Shown here: positions 48,988-60,104 of the stretch, in pieces
Position numbering within the stretch: the stretch's first letter is position 1
How the letters are laid out: each line of letters starts with the position of its first letter
Assembly (NCBI GenBank): GCA_032988165.1
Contig: JANTQF010000009.1
Coordinates: forward strand, 124,001-188,000
DNA length: 64,000 bases
Reading direction: 5' to 3'
Source: Emmonsiellopsis sp. PD_33
Lineage: Eukaryota > Ascomycota > Eurotiomycetes > Onygenales > Ajellomycetaceae
Translations under genes and position numbers: made by a program
The notes under the pieces: generated by a model
Seen by the model: only the letters and a program-made list of their open reading frames with translations
What the model was told of the DNA's origin: nothing
Databases searched by the model: none

Positions 48988-49243
48988 ATTTACGATTACT
49001 AGGTTATTTATATGTACGTGTCTACGCGACAATATTGTAGAGCAATATGCAGAGCGATGTTTTCTTATTTGAAATACCTGAAATAATAAAATGGTTTGAG
49101 TTGCAACGACTCACAGCGTATCATCCCATTATAACATAAACCCAACGCCAGAATAAATCATAAAAAACCAGTCCATCAAATTTTCCACGGCAAGAATAAA
49201 GGGAAAAAGCATGTCATGAAAATAAAAAAGGAAGCCCCCTCCA

Positions 49244-50289
49244 TCACTGCCTCTGGTACGTAACCCGAATAGGCTTCCCATTCTCCCCCAAGGGCATCCC
49301 CGACGTCGCCTCCTTCGCACTAATCGCGCCAGTCTCCGCCTCATACTCTACGAACGCAATCCCCTTGCGTCCCGGCACAAGACGCACCTCCTTGAACCCT
49401 TCGAATCTACCAAAGACCGCCGTCAAACCGTCCTGGTCTAACGAGTCGGGAATCTCCCGCAGGAAGAGAATCTTGTTAGGCGGCAGATATTCGTCGGGAA
49501 TAACGGTGGCGGCGGCAGCATTCGAAGGTTTCAGGCCGGCGCCTCTGCTAGCCTTTGCCGGGCGGGCGGCCAGGCCTGCGTCCACGCCGCCAGCGGCAGC
49601 GGCGCCGCGTTTCAGTTTCTTCTGCGCTTCGAGGGCTTCCTGTGCTTGTTTGCGTTCTGTTTCGTCAAGGGTTGGATTAGCAATGGTAACAGAAGAAAAC
49701 AAAGCAGACGCCAAAAAAAAAAAACCCCCCCGAAAAATAAGCCTACCTTTCTCCGCCAACCTCCTCCTCTTATGAGCCTCCAGCTCCTCCCCGCCACCCT
49801 CCTTCAGCACCGTCGCATCACTCCGCGTCCTCGCATAGTCCAGCACCATGGGTTTCTCAAACAGCTCGAACCCATTGACCTCCTCGATCGCGCGCGTGGC
49901 AGAATCTACATTGTCGAAAACGATAAAGGCCTGCCCCTTTGCTTTCAGGTTTGTCTTTGCGACGATTTCGAGGATGGAGCCGTATTCGGAGAAGATCTCG
50001 GTGAGGGCTTCTTTTAGCGGCTCGACTTTGATGCGCTCTTCGAGGTTGCGGACCTGTGCAGGGGGGGGGAGTAACAAACGGTAAGTATTCCTGTCAGCGG
50101 AGCGAGTGGGAAAGGGTTTGCGACGGAGATATAGAAGCATGTTGTAGAAGTGGACGTACATAGACACTGCGGGTGGGAGGGAAATGATAGGTTAGCTTTT
50201 GGAGGTATTTGGGAGAGGGATACAGCGGCGCGGAGAACTCACGTTGAGTTTGGAGGTGTTCCAGATGCGGGCGCAGCTACAGCCGCCAT
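49244..50289 (-). CDS. U1A/U2B''-type snRNP protein with two RRMs
   Basis: Four exons (50289-50243, 50166-50160, 50053-49747, 49656-49244) give 257 residues. The second exon is only 7 nt and completes the RNP2 motif TVYVRNL (residues 16-22). RRM1 (about 16-95) has RNP1 KGQAFIVF at residues 57-64 and the U1A-like KPMVLDYARTRSD after it. A Lys/Ala-rich linker leads to RRM2 (about 182-257), with ILFLREIP and KGIAFVEY. The pattern is that of the U1A/U2B''/SNF family, which binds a stem-loop of U1 or U2 snRNA. Many fungi have a single protein of this kind, and which snRNA it binds cannot be told from sequence. The third intron contains an A/C-rich homopolymer tract near 49715. Confidence 0.92.
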
Positions 50290-50475
50290 GGTGAGTAGAA
50301 AAGCAACACGCTCGAACGCTGCAGGCTGGAATTTGAAGATGTTGGACGTCCCGCATTCAATCGGGAACTCGTGGGAGCAGTTGCAAGGTTGGACCGGGGC
50401 TTTCGGCGAAACTAATTGCCCGGCACCCTAGCCTTAATAAAGTTAGTAGTCTGGCTGCCCCAACATCACAAACAA

Positions 50476-50545
50476 GCATCATTGGTCTAGTGGTAGAATT
50501 CATCGTTGCCATTCAGTTCTAAATTGGATTCCATTTAAATGGGCG
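50476..50545 (+). pseudogene. Decayed tRNA-Gly copy
   Basis: The first 39 bases (50476-50514) match the 5' half of the intact tRNA-Gly at 50714 exactly, through the anticodon GCC and the start of the intron. The intron remainder is recognisable (ATTGGATTCC shared). The 3' half, including the T-arm box B and the acceptor strand, no longer matches, so the cloverleaf cannot close. Internal box A (TGGTCTAGTGG) is intact but box B is lost. The right boundary is approximate. Confidence 0.75.
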
Positions 50546-50713
50546 ATAAATTCTGCGTAATCTCACGACAGAAGGTTGGCACTGTAGATTTTGATGTTGT
50601 TGGGCCGGAGTGTGACCAATCAAACTGGTTGCCGAGCTCGGGCCGAACATTAGTGCGTTCGGCTAATTTCTCGGCTAAAGACCGCAAAAATCTACCTCCA
50701 CACATCAGCAAAA

Positions 50714-50809
50714 GCATCATTGGTCTAGTGGTAGAATTCATCGTTGCCATTCGATTCCAACATTGGATTCCGACTCGATGAGGCCCGTGTTCGATTCACG
50801 GATGATGCA
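50714..50809 (+). tRNA. tRNA-Gly (GCC), with intron
   Basis: The acceptor stem GCATCAT pairs with ATGATGC at the 3' end, followed by discriminator A at 50809. Box A (TGGTCTAGTGG) and box B (GTTCGATTC) are intact. The anticodon stem CATCG/CGATG encloses the loop TTGCCAT with anticodon GCC. An intron of about 25 nt lies one base 3' of the anticodon (roughly 50750-50774), the usual place for eukaryotic tRNA introns. CCA is not encoded. A T-rich terminator follows within about 15-25 bases. Confidence 0.93.
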
Positions 50810-51979
50810 TTTGAGTTTCATTTTTTTATTTTTTCAACATTCTTGTCTCCTAAAAGCCTTCTGTGACCTTGAAGCCTACGGTGCGTCACGCCTCACATTC
50901 TCGCCCCCAGCCTCCCGGGCCCGGGCCGTAGTCTGTAGAGATCTATCATCTCTTGCTGGCTACGTAATATAATAGTAAAGGTCTTCAACCTTCTCACAGT
51001 TATCTCCTCGACTGGCAGCTATTTCATTAAAACAACGCCCGACTCTTCGCTTATATTTCCCCTTAGAAAATGACATGGAATGGTGATTACTAGCTCTGAT
51101 ATTCTGGTTGGTTTTGTTTGGTGCTGACCCCATACTAACTACTTTACGGAGTAGTGGCACATTCACTGATCAATCGTGGGAATTAAACTCATGTCATTGC
51201 ATCAAGGTGGGGGGTGAGGTCAAGATACAGGCATGTTGAGGCGGAAGCTATCCCAGATAGGGGATTTTCCCGGGCTCATAGCTGTGAGATTCCAACTGGC
51301 CAAAAAGGATCGATCCTTAGAGGAACAATACTAGTACATATTATAATATTATGAGACTTGACCTGCCTCCCTGCCTGCCACCCTCACCTTAAGACTGCAT
51401 TGTTTCCCCCCAACAGAGTTCTTACTATGGCCGCAGATATCTGAAAGCATGGTAGGAGAAAGATTTTACCAAATGCCCATTCAAAAAGTGGGGATGAAGG
51501 AGCAATGCGGCGAATCTCAAGCCGAACAACGCGCCATTATCAACATTGGAGACACGATCAGACTCCCGCGCCTGTAAAAATGTTGAGTCCCGTCAAGGAC
51601 TCGAGGGCGGGAGTCGGTTGCCCGATCAGTGAGAGTCCCCCGAGGTTTAGCGCCGCCAAATTCTAGAAATCTTCCCGGTCCACAGAATCCTCCCTATCCT
51701 CTCCATATATAAGGTCTGCTAGACAGTCAGGATTTTACTAAACCAGCAGGATTTGGGGAACCCCATGCTTGAACTTCCACTATGCATAAATCCTTTGGTC
51801 CATTGGTCCATGGACCGCAAAACAAGGAGATAATGGCAGCATCCCATTAATTTCATCGGACATTGCTTGAATCTGCTATTGGGGGTCCGCCAATAGTAAA
51901 CATGCATCTAGAATCGCCTCAGACAAGGTCCGGAGGACTAGATGCTCCCTACAGAGAAGAGAACCTTCGATGATGCAGA

Positions 51980-51987
51980 TATAAAAA
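51980..51987 (+). promoter_or_regulatory. TATA box of the secreted-protein gene
   Basis: TATAAAAA lies about 190 bp upstream of the ATG at 52170 and is followed by C/T-rich sequence. A weaker TATATAAG occurs at about 51705. Highly expressed fungal secreted-protein genes often have such a clear TATA element. Assigned by sequence and position only. Confidence 0.5.
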
Positions 51988-52169
51988 GGCCTTCTTGCTC
52001 TTCTGCTTCGTTTTTTCCCCTTCCGGTATCATCTACAAACAGTCGCTCATTACTGCTTTATTTCTCGCTCCGATTATCTTTTTTTTTCTCGTCTTTAGGC
52101 CAGTCTCTCTACCGAGTACTTGCCGGTCCACTCATTTGCTAAAAGCACCTCGATCTCAAATCCGCAAAT

Positions 52170-52884
52170 ATGAAGGTATGCATGCATAGCCGCCTCTCCC
52201 TCTTCCCCTCGCAGCTCTGCCCATTCTCCCTTGCTAATAGCTCTACTATGTTCTATCAGGTCTGGTCCATCGTCGCCGTTGCCCTGGGTATGGGAATGGC
52301 CAGCGCTGCAAACATCCCAGCGTAAGAGACAAAACCCCCTGAATCCACCTCGCCTTGCATTGCGTTGCCAATCCGCTTACCATCGTTGTAGAAAGGTCGA
52401 AAACGTTTCTCTGGAGGAGCTTACGGCCATGGGTTTCGGAGACGTCGATGTCCAGATGCTGTCTGGCGCCGCCGACAAGGTTCCGGGCGTTACTCCCCGC
52501 GCAGTCTCGCCTCTTGAACGCCGTGGCAACCTTGGCTGTGTCACAAACAGTGCTACTACTGTTGACAACAGCAAGGGCGCGGTTACATTCATGGCTGCGG
52601 CTCTCTGCCACCAGGTCAAGAACTGGAACTGGACCCCCTTTGTTACAAGCGCTAGGTCTGTAACAGCAATTCCTAACCGCAATGGCCAGAATGTCAACGT
52701 TGAAATTACCTATTCGGCCCATACCGGCACAAGCTTGGGCGGCAGCGCCAAGGGCTGCATCACCACCTTCGAGCAGCTCATTAACGGTTGCACCAAGCAT
52801 GGCTCCAAGGGCAAGTCGCAGTACTTCAAGGGTGGTTACCGCAACTCCGACACTGGAAAGTTCTCCGCTTCAATCTACGTTTGA
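52170..52884 (+). CDS. Small secreted cysteine-containing protein of unknown function
   Basis: Three exons (52170-52175, 52260-52321, 52392-52884) give 186 residues; the first exon codes only Met-Lys. A signal peptide covers about residues 1-19 (MKVWSIVAVALGMGMASA), probably cleaved after Ala. A pro-region follows with a dibasic site, PLERRGNLGC, typical of Kex2-type processing. The mature part would be about 115 residues with four cysteines: in NLGCVTN, ALCHQV, KGCITTF and NGCTKH, enough for two disulphides. It is Gly/Ser/Thr/Asn-rich, ending GKFSASIYV. I do not recognise the family. A secreted effector, wall protein or antimicrobial-like protein are possibilities, none supported directly. 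The promoter has a good TATA box. Confidence 0.82.
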
Positions 52885-53548
52885 ACAGACACCCACATTG
52901 ACTATCTTGGCTTGTCTTGGCTTGTCTTGTCTTGAACGGTGGTTATTACGGAGGAAAAGGGGAGGGGGGGGAGGGGGGGGAGATCCAGTGACCGTTAATC
53001 GGTGTGGCCTTTGTTGACGTTTATATTCTGTTGTGATTATCTATGTATCTAGTGATCTACATAGCAGCCAACATGGAGATGGCCATCTCAGCCTACTTCT
53101 CCTTTTTATTTCTCTAGCATTTCCCCAACCATTGCTGCCAGATATCCCGACTGTTAAAACTATGCCATAGTACTGGGCCGGCTCGTTCTCTTTCTGAGCA
53201 CTTGCCTCGGTAAGCATCTAAGCATGAGATGTTGAGTTGGTTCATTAATATCGGGCCACTCTTGGAATTATATTGCACCCACAACAGATGCCATCGTGCA
53301 GTCATTTTAAGCAGGAGAGCTGGCTCCATGATGACATGAGATGTAGTACGCAGCTCCTACTTGAATTTGAAGTAAATGCTCAGGACATGTGCTCTCATGA
53401 AGAATATGCTAAAACCTGGGTACACAAGATCAAGCATTCTACTCAACACCTTCAAGTTAAAGGATATATATCATTCTTTGTTAGTGTGGGAAGAAAGCAG
53501 TGCATCGTCATTTATTCATAACTACCTACCTAACAACCCTTGCTCTAT
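52885..53548. other. Convergent intergenic region
   Basis: This 3' flank between the secreted-protein gene and tubulin cofactor D includes repeated CTTGTCTTGG-type units just after the stop (about 52908-52934) and a G-run block at 52958-52981. No coding sequence is recognised; the 82-codon frame at 53273 has no supporting features. Confidence 0.55.
52958..52981. repeat. G-rich homopolymer-like tract
   Basis: GGGGAGGGGGGGG-type runs occur in the 3' flank of the secreted-protein gene. Four or more G-runs in about 24 bases could fold as a G-quadruplex on the coding strand; this is a sequence-based suggestion only. Confidence 0.6.
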
Positions 53549-56500
53549 CTAAACCACAAGAACACGCCGTAGATCCTCCACCCTGCCCTTAAGCTCCTTC
53601 GGTGGACTCGACCAGTCTTCATTCTTCATCTCATCGATGTGAGTTTCCACGTATAAGTAATCAGCAGCGACAGTGCGGATCTAGGTGAAATTAGTTAGAG
53701 TACTGACCGTGGATCTCCCCCCAGATATGTATAGATAACCTTCTCCCGCCAAAAGGGGAGGAGAAAGAACTAAAGAACGACAACGGGGAAGAAGTACCTT
53801 AGGATACGGATGCAACAGCATACCCGTAAACTTTTTCGTCACATCCCCCCTCATAACGTTAATCCTCCATAAAAGCGCATATATCTTTATCGCCGCCTCC
53901 ATTCGTGACATGTTGGCCGATTTATGGTGGAATTTTTGGACCGAGACGAAAAGTTTGCGATAGCTGGGCGCTGGTGTTAGCTAACGGGGCATATATATAT
54001 AGCATGTAAATGTGATACGGGCCAAACTTACTTGATATCCGGATCTGGCGTAGTTTGCGAGAAGCAACTATCCAGCAAAAATGCAATCATTTCCACGGCG
54101 GGAATGGCATATCGGTCATCCTCCATGTCGCTCTCTACCATCGATAGCCAGTTCGCAATAAGCCCCACGCATGTAGTCCGCTTCTGCTCTTCGCTCTGGC
54201 CGTCGATGTATTCTAACAGAGCAAAGCGAGCTGCACGAAGTAGTCCCTCTGTACCTGTAGTGGCAGACGTCACCATGCCCCTTGATAGCGAGGGGGCCAA
54301 CCAGTCGACCTGAAGTAAGCTGAAGAGCTGCAAAAAGTATTCTGACGCGGAGACTTCGCTGAAATGTTCATATTTCCTTTTTGTTATTATTAGCTACTGG
54401 TGAACATCTGCTGTTTGGGAAATGGGAAGTCTTTACCTGATTAAGGGAGGTAGCTCGGCAGACATCTCCCAAAACGTCTGCAAGCATTTCCACGCTTGAA
54501 ACCGCACCTTATCCAATTTCTCCGCAGCAAGTCGCACAACGCAACTCATTAGATTCCGGAGATATAAGGGCGGCGGCGATCCCCTGGTCACCTTCGACTC
54601 AAGAATCACGTTTACCGCCTGGATCGCTTCAAGCCGAATAAAAGACCCAATATCCCCTCTCCGATCTGTCGTATAGTCATTAAGGAAAGTCTCGATATGT
54701 TTAGCAAGCGGCTCGACATCATCTATCTGCGGCAACACACCAGTTGCAAGACAGTTCACTGCCGACGACCGCTTCGCAATCTTCTCTTCCTCCCCTGTAC
54801 ACTCGATAAGCTTGTCAATAATAAACCCTCTCCCTTCGCCGGACTTGGGAATCCGCTTGAAAACAGCCCCCAGTGCGGCGATCTGTCCCCGGCCTGTTAC
54901 CAGCTTCCAGCTTGCTAGAATGTTGTCGAACCATTTTTGGACGATTTCTGATTTCTTGGAGTCTGGGAGGAGCACGAAGAGGTCTGATGCTGCTTCTGAC
55001 GATGCTTCGATTGGGATGTCCTCTCCCCTGAACACGCATAGGAGCAAGACTTGAATAGCTTTGTCAACAAGTACTTCAGATGGTTGGCCCACGATAGGGT
55101 GCACATTGTCTCCCTCTACGGGTGCACAAGCACGCGAAAGTGAAGATATGAGACGAGCCGAACCCTCTGCAGCAAGATGTGGTCGCATCGACGAAAATGT
55201 AAGAGATTCATCTGTAGGCGCCATTGGCGAATCGAAAATACCCCAAAGCTCCAAGACCTGGGCCACGACCTTATCAGCATATTCCGATTCACAATCCTTG
55301 CCACCCGCCTCCGCTCGATAGGTAATAAATGCATCAACAGTCGCCGCAAGAGAAAGATATATCCCGTGCCTCGCCTCAACAGCCTGGGCTGGCGTCGTAG
55401 ACAATTTCCGGACTATCAGCTCAAGCACAGTACTCATACTCTTGTACGAATCCTGAAGACTCAGGTCACCAATTGCACGAGCTGCTACGCGTCGTGATTC
55501 TGAATCGGGGGAGCCGATCCCCCTCCACTGCAGCAGCCCGTTCATGAGGGGGCTCCAATAAACGGTTCCTATATCCGAAGCGCCCTTTGCAACCTCAATC
55601 ATCGCCCTCGATCGACGGGCAACGGCATGATAATCGACAACTTGTACTAGTGAGATCCCTTCGAAAATAGTATCAGGGTGGCGGCCGATCAGCTCTTGTA
55701 GTGCAGCAGAAGCCCCCCGTCGAATATTCCCCGAGGGATCTAGACAGGCCGCGCAAACAAGCTCAATCGCGAGCGCCTGCAATGTGGTGCCATCCTCTTG
55801 GTTTGTCGTTACTTTCAGCTCCTGCGCATCCAGATCCTGCAGTTCGCTGGTCGTGTATTTGCGAGACAATGCCCAGATGCCAAAGCACGATGCATCCCTG
55901 ACACTAGTCCCCACCGACGTCCCTGTAGACGAGCGCTGCTCGAAATCCAGCCCAGATACCAGCGACTGAAGCACCTGCGGCAGCTGGCTCGTAGGTGGTG
56001 ACCGGCGGAAGAGCAAATGTGCAAGCGTGAGAATAAGCCCCTGCCACCTTAGCGGGTCGACTGCGCTGATATTCCGCTTCCGTAACTTGATATCAATCCT
56101 CCTAGCTTCGAACTCCGTAATCAGTGACCCATCCTGCTTCTCGTAGAGAATATTCTCATCCAGCGACCCGAGCACTGCCTCAATGACATCCGACGCCAGA
56201 TTCGAATCAAGCTTCACGGTAATCATGCTCAGTGCCTTGCTCGCCGCAAACCGTACCGGCGTATCCTTATCAGCCAGGGAGACGAGGAAATAATCAATCG
56301 CACTCTCCAATATCATCGACACCGTATCCGTCGGGATCTGACAATGCGGGCCTTCTTCCAGCGACAAAACCAGCGTCGTAATCGTGCGCAGAATCTTAAT
56401 CATGACCTTCCGCGCGGACGCGGAGGACCTGATCGTCTGCGAGACGAGCGACTCGCCCTCCGAAATCCGCAGGATTTCATTAAATATCGGCACGACAAAG

Positions 56501-57576
56501 GGCGCCAAATCCCCTACTTGGCCCGACACACCCAGTCTGGATAAGAACGACAGCACACCTATACACGTATACACAGGTGGAGCGGCTCCTCCCTCGCCCG
56601 GATGCAAGGTTGCCAGTGCCCAGCTTGTCAATGAACCCATCAGGCCCAGCCGCTGCATATCCAACCTCAGCGCGAGCCTCGCTAATAGCGTCGTCGCGGC
56701 CTCCCTCTCCTTCCCCGGCAGCACGACATACTTTAGACACACGGAGAGAATCGAGAGCGAGACGCGGGGCATACTGGTATGCAGGTCCGGCAGCACGGAG
56801 AGATTCTCATATGGTACCGGGATACTCTCCGACGAAATAGATGCCAAATCGAAAGGCGCAAGGAGTAGATGCGACAGCCATAGTAACATGATATACCGTT
56901 CTTCCCAGATAAGTGATTTGGGTTCTGCTTTCAGGCTTGCCTCGAGGGAGTCTTCCTTCTCGAGCCCGCTGTCAATGGCATCCCACTCAATAAACGCCCG
57001 CAACATCGGCTCCAGATACTTGGGCTCATTGTTCAGAAACCGACAGATTACTTTGACACCGCGGATTTTGCACAGGGTATAGAGGAGTTTGCAAATTGCT
57101 CTGGGTAAGGGGTATGTGGTGCCAATCTGCTGCTTGCTAGTTGATCTGGGCGGGGCAGAAAATGCAGATGCGTATTGGTCCGCGTGGGCACGGAGGTATG
57201 CTAGGAATGAGTCGATGAGGTTTGAGAGGATCTCATGGAGATGTGGATCTAGAAGCTGGGGCCATTCTTGGAAGGGCTCTAGCTGTTTGATATTGGAACA
57301 CGGGGGAAAAGGTTGGTTGTAATTAGTTTTGATCGTTTCGCGTATGCATGAAAAATGGCTGTTCATTGTTTCAAGTGAGGGGGGGCTTCTTACAAGACTG
57401 ATCAGCCTATCTGTTTTGACAGCTTGTGCCCACCGATGCGGTCTTCGAGTTGCATTCGAGATGGCCTCTGTCTTTGGCGATTTCCACAGTAGCGGAGGCA
57501 GTTTGGTTTTGAACTCTTGTATTAGGTCGCCGGAGGCCCGCTGTAGGGCTACATCTCTATCTTGCGGTGCGTCCAT
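53549..57576 (-). CDS. alp1: Tubulin-specific chaperone D (cofactor D; TBCD/Alp1/Cin1)
   Basis: Four exons (57576-54437, 54358-54032, 53963-53798, 53680-53549) give 1254 residues, close to the usual size of the family. The protein is all-helical HEAT/Armadillo-type. Landmarks include LLDPHLHEILSNLIDSFLAYL near residue 110-130, DSGLEKEDSLEASL, a run of helical repeats and VRFAASKALSMITVKLD. The middle has DASCFGIWALSRKY and DPSGNIRRGASAALQELIGRHPD. The C-terminal part has GDIGSFIRLEAIQAVNVILE and LDKVRFQAWKCLQTFWEM. Cofactor D captures beta-tubulin during alpha/beta-tubulin heterodimer assembly, with cofactors C and E and the GTPase Alf/Arl2. The start MDAPQDRDVALQRASGD is the only reasonable ATG. 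Family assignment is good; helical repeats were judged by eye. Confidence 0.9.
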
Positions 57577-58212
57577 TCTTGTATTAATCGTTTTGGTTTA
57601 TTTCCCTCCGTGCTTCGGCAACGGGGAATTTTTATTCCTCGTCGAGACGGGTGGTGTTTTGGTGGTGATTTATCGTGAAGTTGATAAATATCCGGGTCAC
57701 ATGACCTGGAGATGTTCCCGTCGTCCCCCAACCTCGGATTACAAGGCAACTAATTTATGGTGAATTGATGTTTTGTATTTATGTGGTGTTTGGTCAAGGG
57801 AGGGATATGAGAAGGAAATGGGAAAATTTTTACACCAGGCTCGACCCAGGTGGCATGGCGGGGCCCTCTACCTCTAGATTGAAGATACATGAAAGCTGCT
57901 ACGAAATAAATATATTTCTTATTTCCGGAGTCAGGAGTATCTACCTCGCAAAATTCAACGCCGAATCACAACAAGGACAAACAAAGGGAACTAGGGGGGG
58001 TATCTATTGTCCTCTTCCATATCCACATTTCCCAATTTAACAATCCCCATGTAACAACCCATAAGACAAGATAAAAACGTAAAACCATAAAAGCCATATC
58101 GTACGTAACCATCATAAAGCATCGCGAACAGCACAGCAAGCAACGATTTGCCAATAAGCCCCTAAACGTCAACCGTCCGTTACCAAAGTCATCACCAATG
58201 ATCAACCAAATC
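57577..58212. other. Intergenic region between cofactor D and the acidic protein
   Basis: This 636 bp includes the cofactor D promoter and the 3' flank of the next minus-strand gene. Frames up to 91 codons occur with no recognisable product. No RNA gene is seen. Confidence 0.5.
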
Positions 58213-60104
58213 TTAAAGATCGGGATCGCAATCCTCTTCTACCTTCGTACCGCCAACACCACCCATCCACATACCCTCCTCCTTTCCCTCCATATCTACC
58301 CGTCCCATAGTCTTCCGCATTCTCACAATTGCAATCGCAATGGCCAATGCATTCCAAACATCCTGTCCAAACTCCGCAAAATCAAATTGGGAAATAAATT
58401 TCCCGGAAGAATTTTCTGGGTCTAAAACGGGATGCACCTCCGGGTCCGAATCTAATGTGAGAAGAGCAACGATCGGACCACAGATCAAAAATCCCGTCAG
58501 GACTGGGAATGAGCGGTTGGCGTATTCGATGTGTGGCTCGTTTTGATGATTGTCGTTTTCATGAATGCTAGTTTCAATGCTAGGCATCAAGCGCCATGCG
58601 TCGCGGTAACGGTTTCCCAATGAAACCAATCGATGGTTAAGCGTCTGGACGGCTTGTCGAGTGGATTCACCTTTTTTGAGAGAGTATATGGTGTGAACAG
58701 GGATGGCATTAGCGAGATGGAGAAGGCCGGAATCCTTTAATGCCCATTTTATGTAGGCATTAATGGTGCGATATATAACGGGTTCAGGACGCAGGCGGAG
58801 AAATAGGCGGTCCCTCACGAGATTCCCAAGATCAAAAAGATCACCAAGGGATTTAATAGCTAGGGGCGAATTAGCATCATATAAGATGGAAAGATGGTGC
58901 TCTGGGAGAGAATTAGAATATACATACCCCGAAAATCTTGCCCTTTAACCGAATATATAAACGGCTCACTGTCCTCTCCGGGATGAGAAAAGAGAGATTC
59001 GGGCAAGGTATTGAAATCTAACTGCCAGCTACTAGGCACAAGAGGCTCAAAACCACGCATTGCAAGGCGGAAAAAGAGGTCTTGCTCTGCTTCAGCCCAA
59101 TGACCATCGGGCAGCTTGACCGCATCTGCCCAACGCTTTGCCTTTTCCATGGAGAAATCATATGCCACCTCCTTCCGATCATTCTTCTTCACGGCATACT
59201 CCTTCCCCACCATCTCTTCTTCACTAAGCTCACTGTCTTCATCGGCACGGAGAACGATGTTACCAGTCAAATTCTTGTCGACAATTTTTGGTGAGGGACG
59301 GTAAACATCCTGGGCGAAAGATGAAGCTCTGGAGTGACGGCTTCCTGTGAGTCGGTTCGGAGGGACCAATACCATCTCATCGCCAGATTCTGATGTATGC
59401 TGATCGTCACTAAAATTGGACGGCTCCCGCCTGAAATTTGGCATTCGCATTGGACGATACTCGGCTTGATCTTCAGCATCATCCACATCTGTAGGTTGAT
59501 ATTCCGATTCTGAACCGGCAGGAAGTTCCCCGGCGCCCTCGAGCAGCGTGTCACCCTCCAGCAATTCCTCGGCATCATGCCCTGTACCCGGCGCAATCGT
59601 ATATTCAAAGTCGCCTGCTACCCGTCGCCGCTTCGCCGGAGTCTCCTCATCTACTACAACCGTAGAGCCGTGGAGGTCTTCATCCCCCCCATAACCAGTA
59701 TCACCCATCACCCTCTCCCGCGACACATCATCCCTTCCAAACCCCAACTTCCTCTTCAACCCTGACGTAACCGGCGTAGGCAGCATGAAATTGTAATTCT
59801 CCGGCGTCTCCATAGCGCCTCGCATGGGCGTGTATCCTCCCTTGGCCTTCGCCCTTAATAACTCCCCACTCGTTCCTCCCTCTCCCACACCATGGCTAGA
59901 ATCGCGACTAGAAAGCCAGTCCTGCGTCTTGGAAGTAGGACTCATCGAGCGACGCTGCAGTGCTTTCTCGAGGGACTGAATTGCGGGCGCGGTGCTCGTG
60001 CTTGCTGGAGGCGTAGGTGGGCGCTGTCGTTGGAGAGGGGATCTGTTCTTGCCAGGCGTCAGGAGGGAGGTGAAGGAGTGGCGGATGTTACTGAGATAGC
60101 CCAT
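58213..60104 (-). CDS. Uncharacterised acidic protein, 607 residues
   Basis: Two exons (60104-58928 and 58859-58213) join in phase at DFR|AIKSLGDLFDLG. The N-terminal 330 residues are low-complexity, Ser/Pro-rich then acidic (SESEYQPTDVDDAEDQ, DEDSELSEEEMVG), with basic patches such as PAKRRR that could serve as nuclear localisation signals. The C-terminal 270 residues are better folded: DGHWAEAEQDLFFRLAMRGF, PSSWQLDFNTLPESLF, then a helical domain starting VRDRLFLRLRPEPVIYRTIN and ending with a hydrophobic FPVLTGFLICGPIVALLTL and DVWNALAIAIAIVRMR. The pattern suggests a fungal nuclear or chromatin-associated protein, but I do not recognise it and give no function. Confidence 0.82.

Larger units (their letters stand above)
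50290..52169. other. Intergenic region with tRNA-Gly locus
   Basis: About 1.9 kb lies between the snRNP gene and the secreted-protein gene. It contains one intact tRNA-Gly and one decayed copy (listed separately). A T-run at about 50820-50836 just after the intact tRNA is a likely RNA polymerase III terminator. From 50850 to 51960 I see no gene. Confidence 0.6.

Noticed and set aside
50476..50545. Upstream tRNA-Gly copy considered as a functional gene
   Set aside because: Box B and the 3' acceptor strand are missing, so no cloverleaf can form.
56384..57082. 232-codon plus-strand frame
   Set aside because: It is antisense to tubulin cofactor D and shows no domain.
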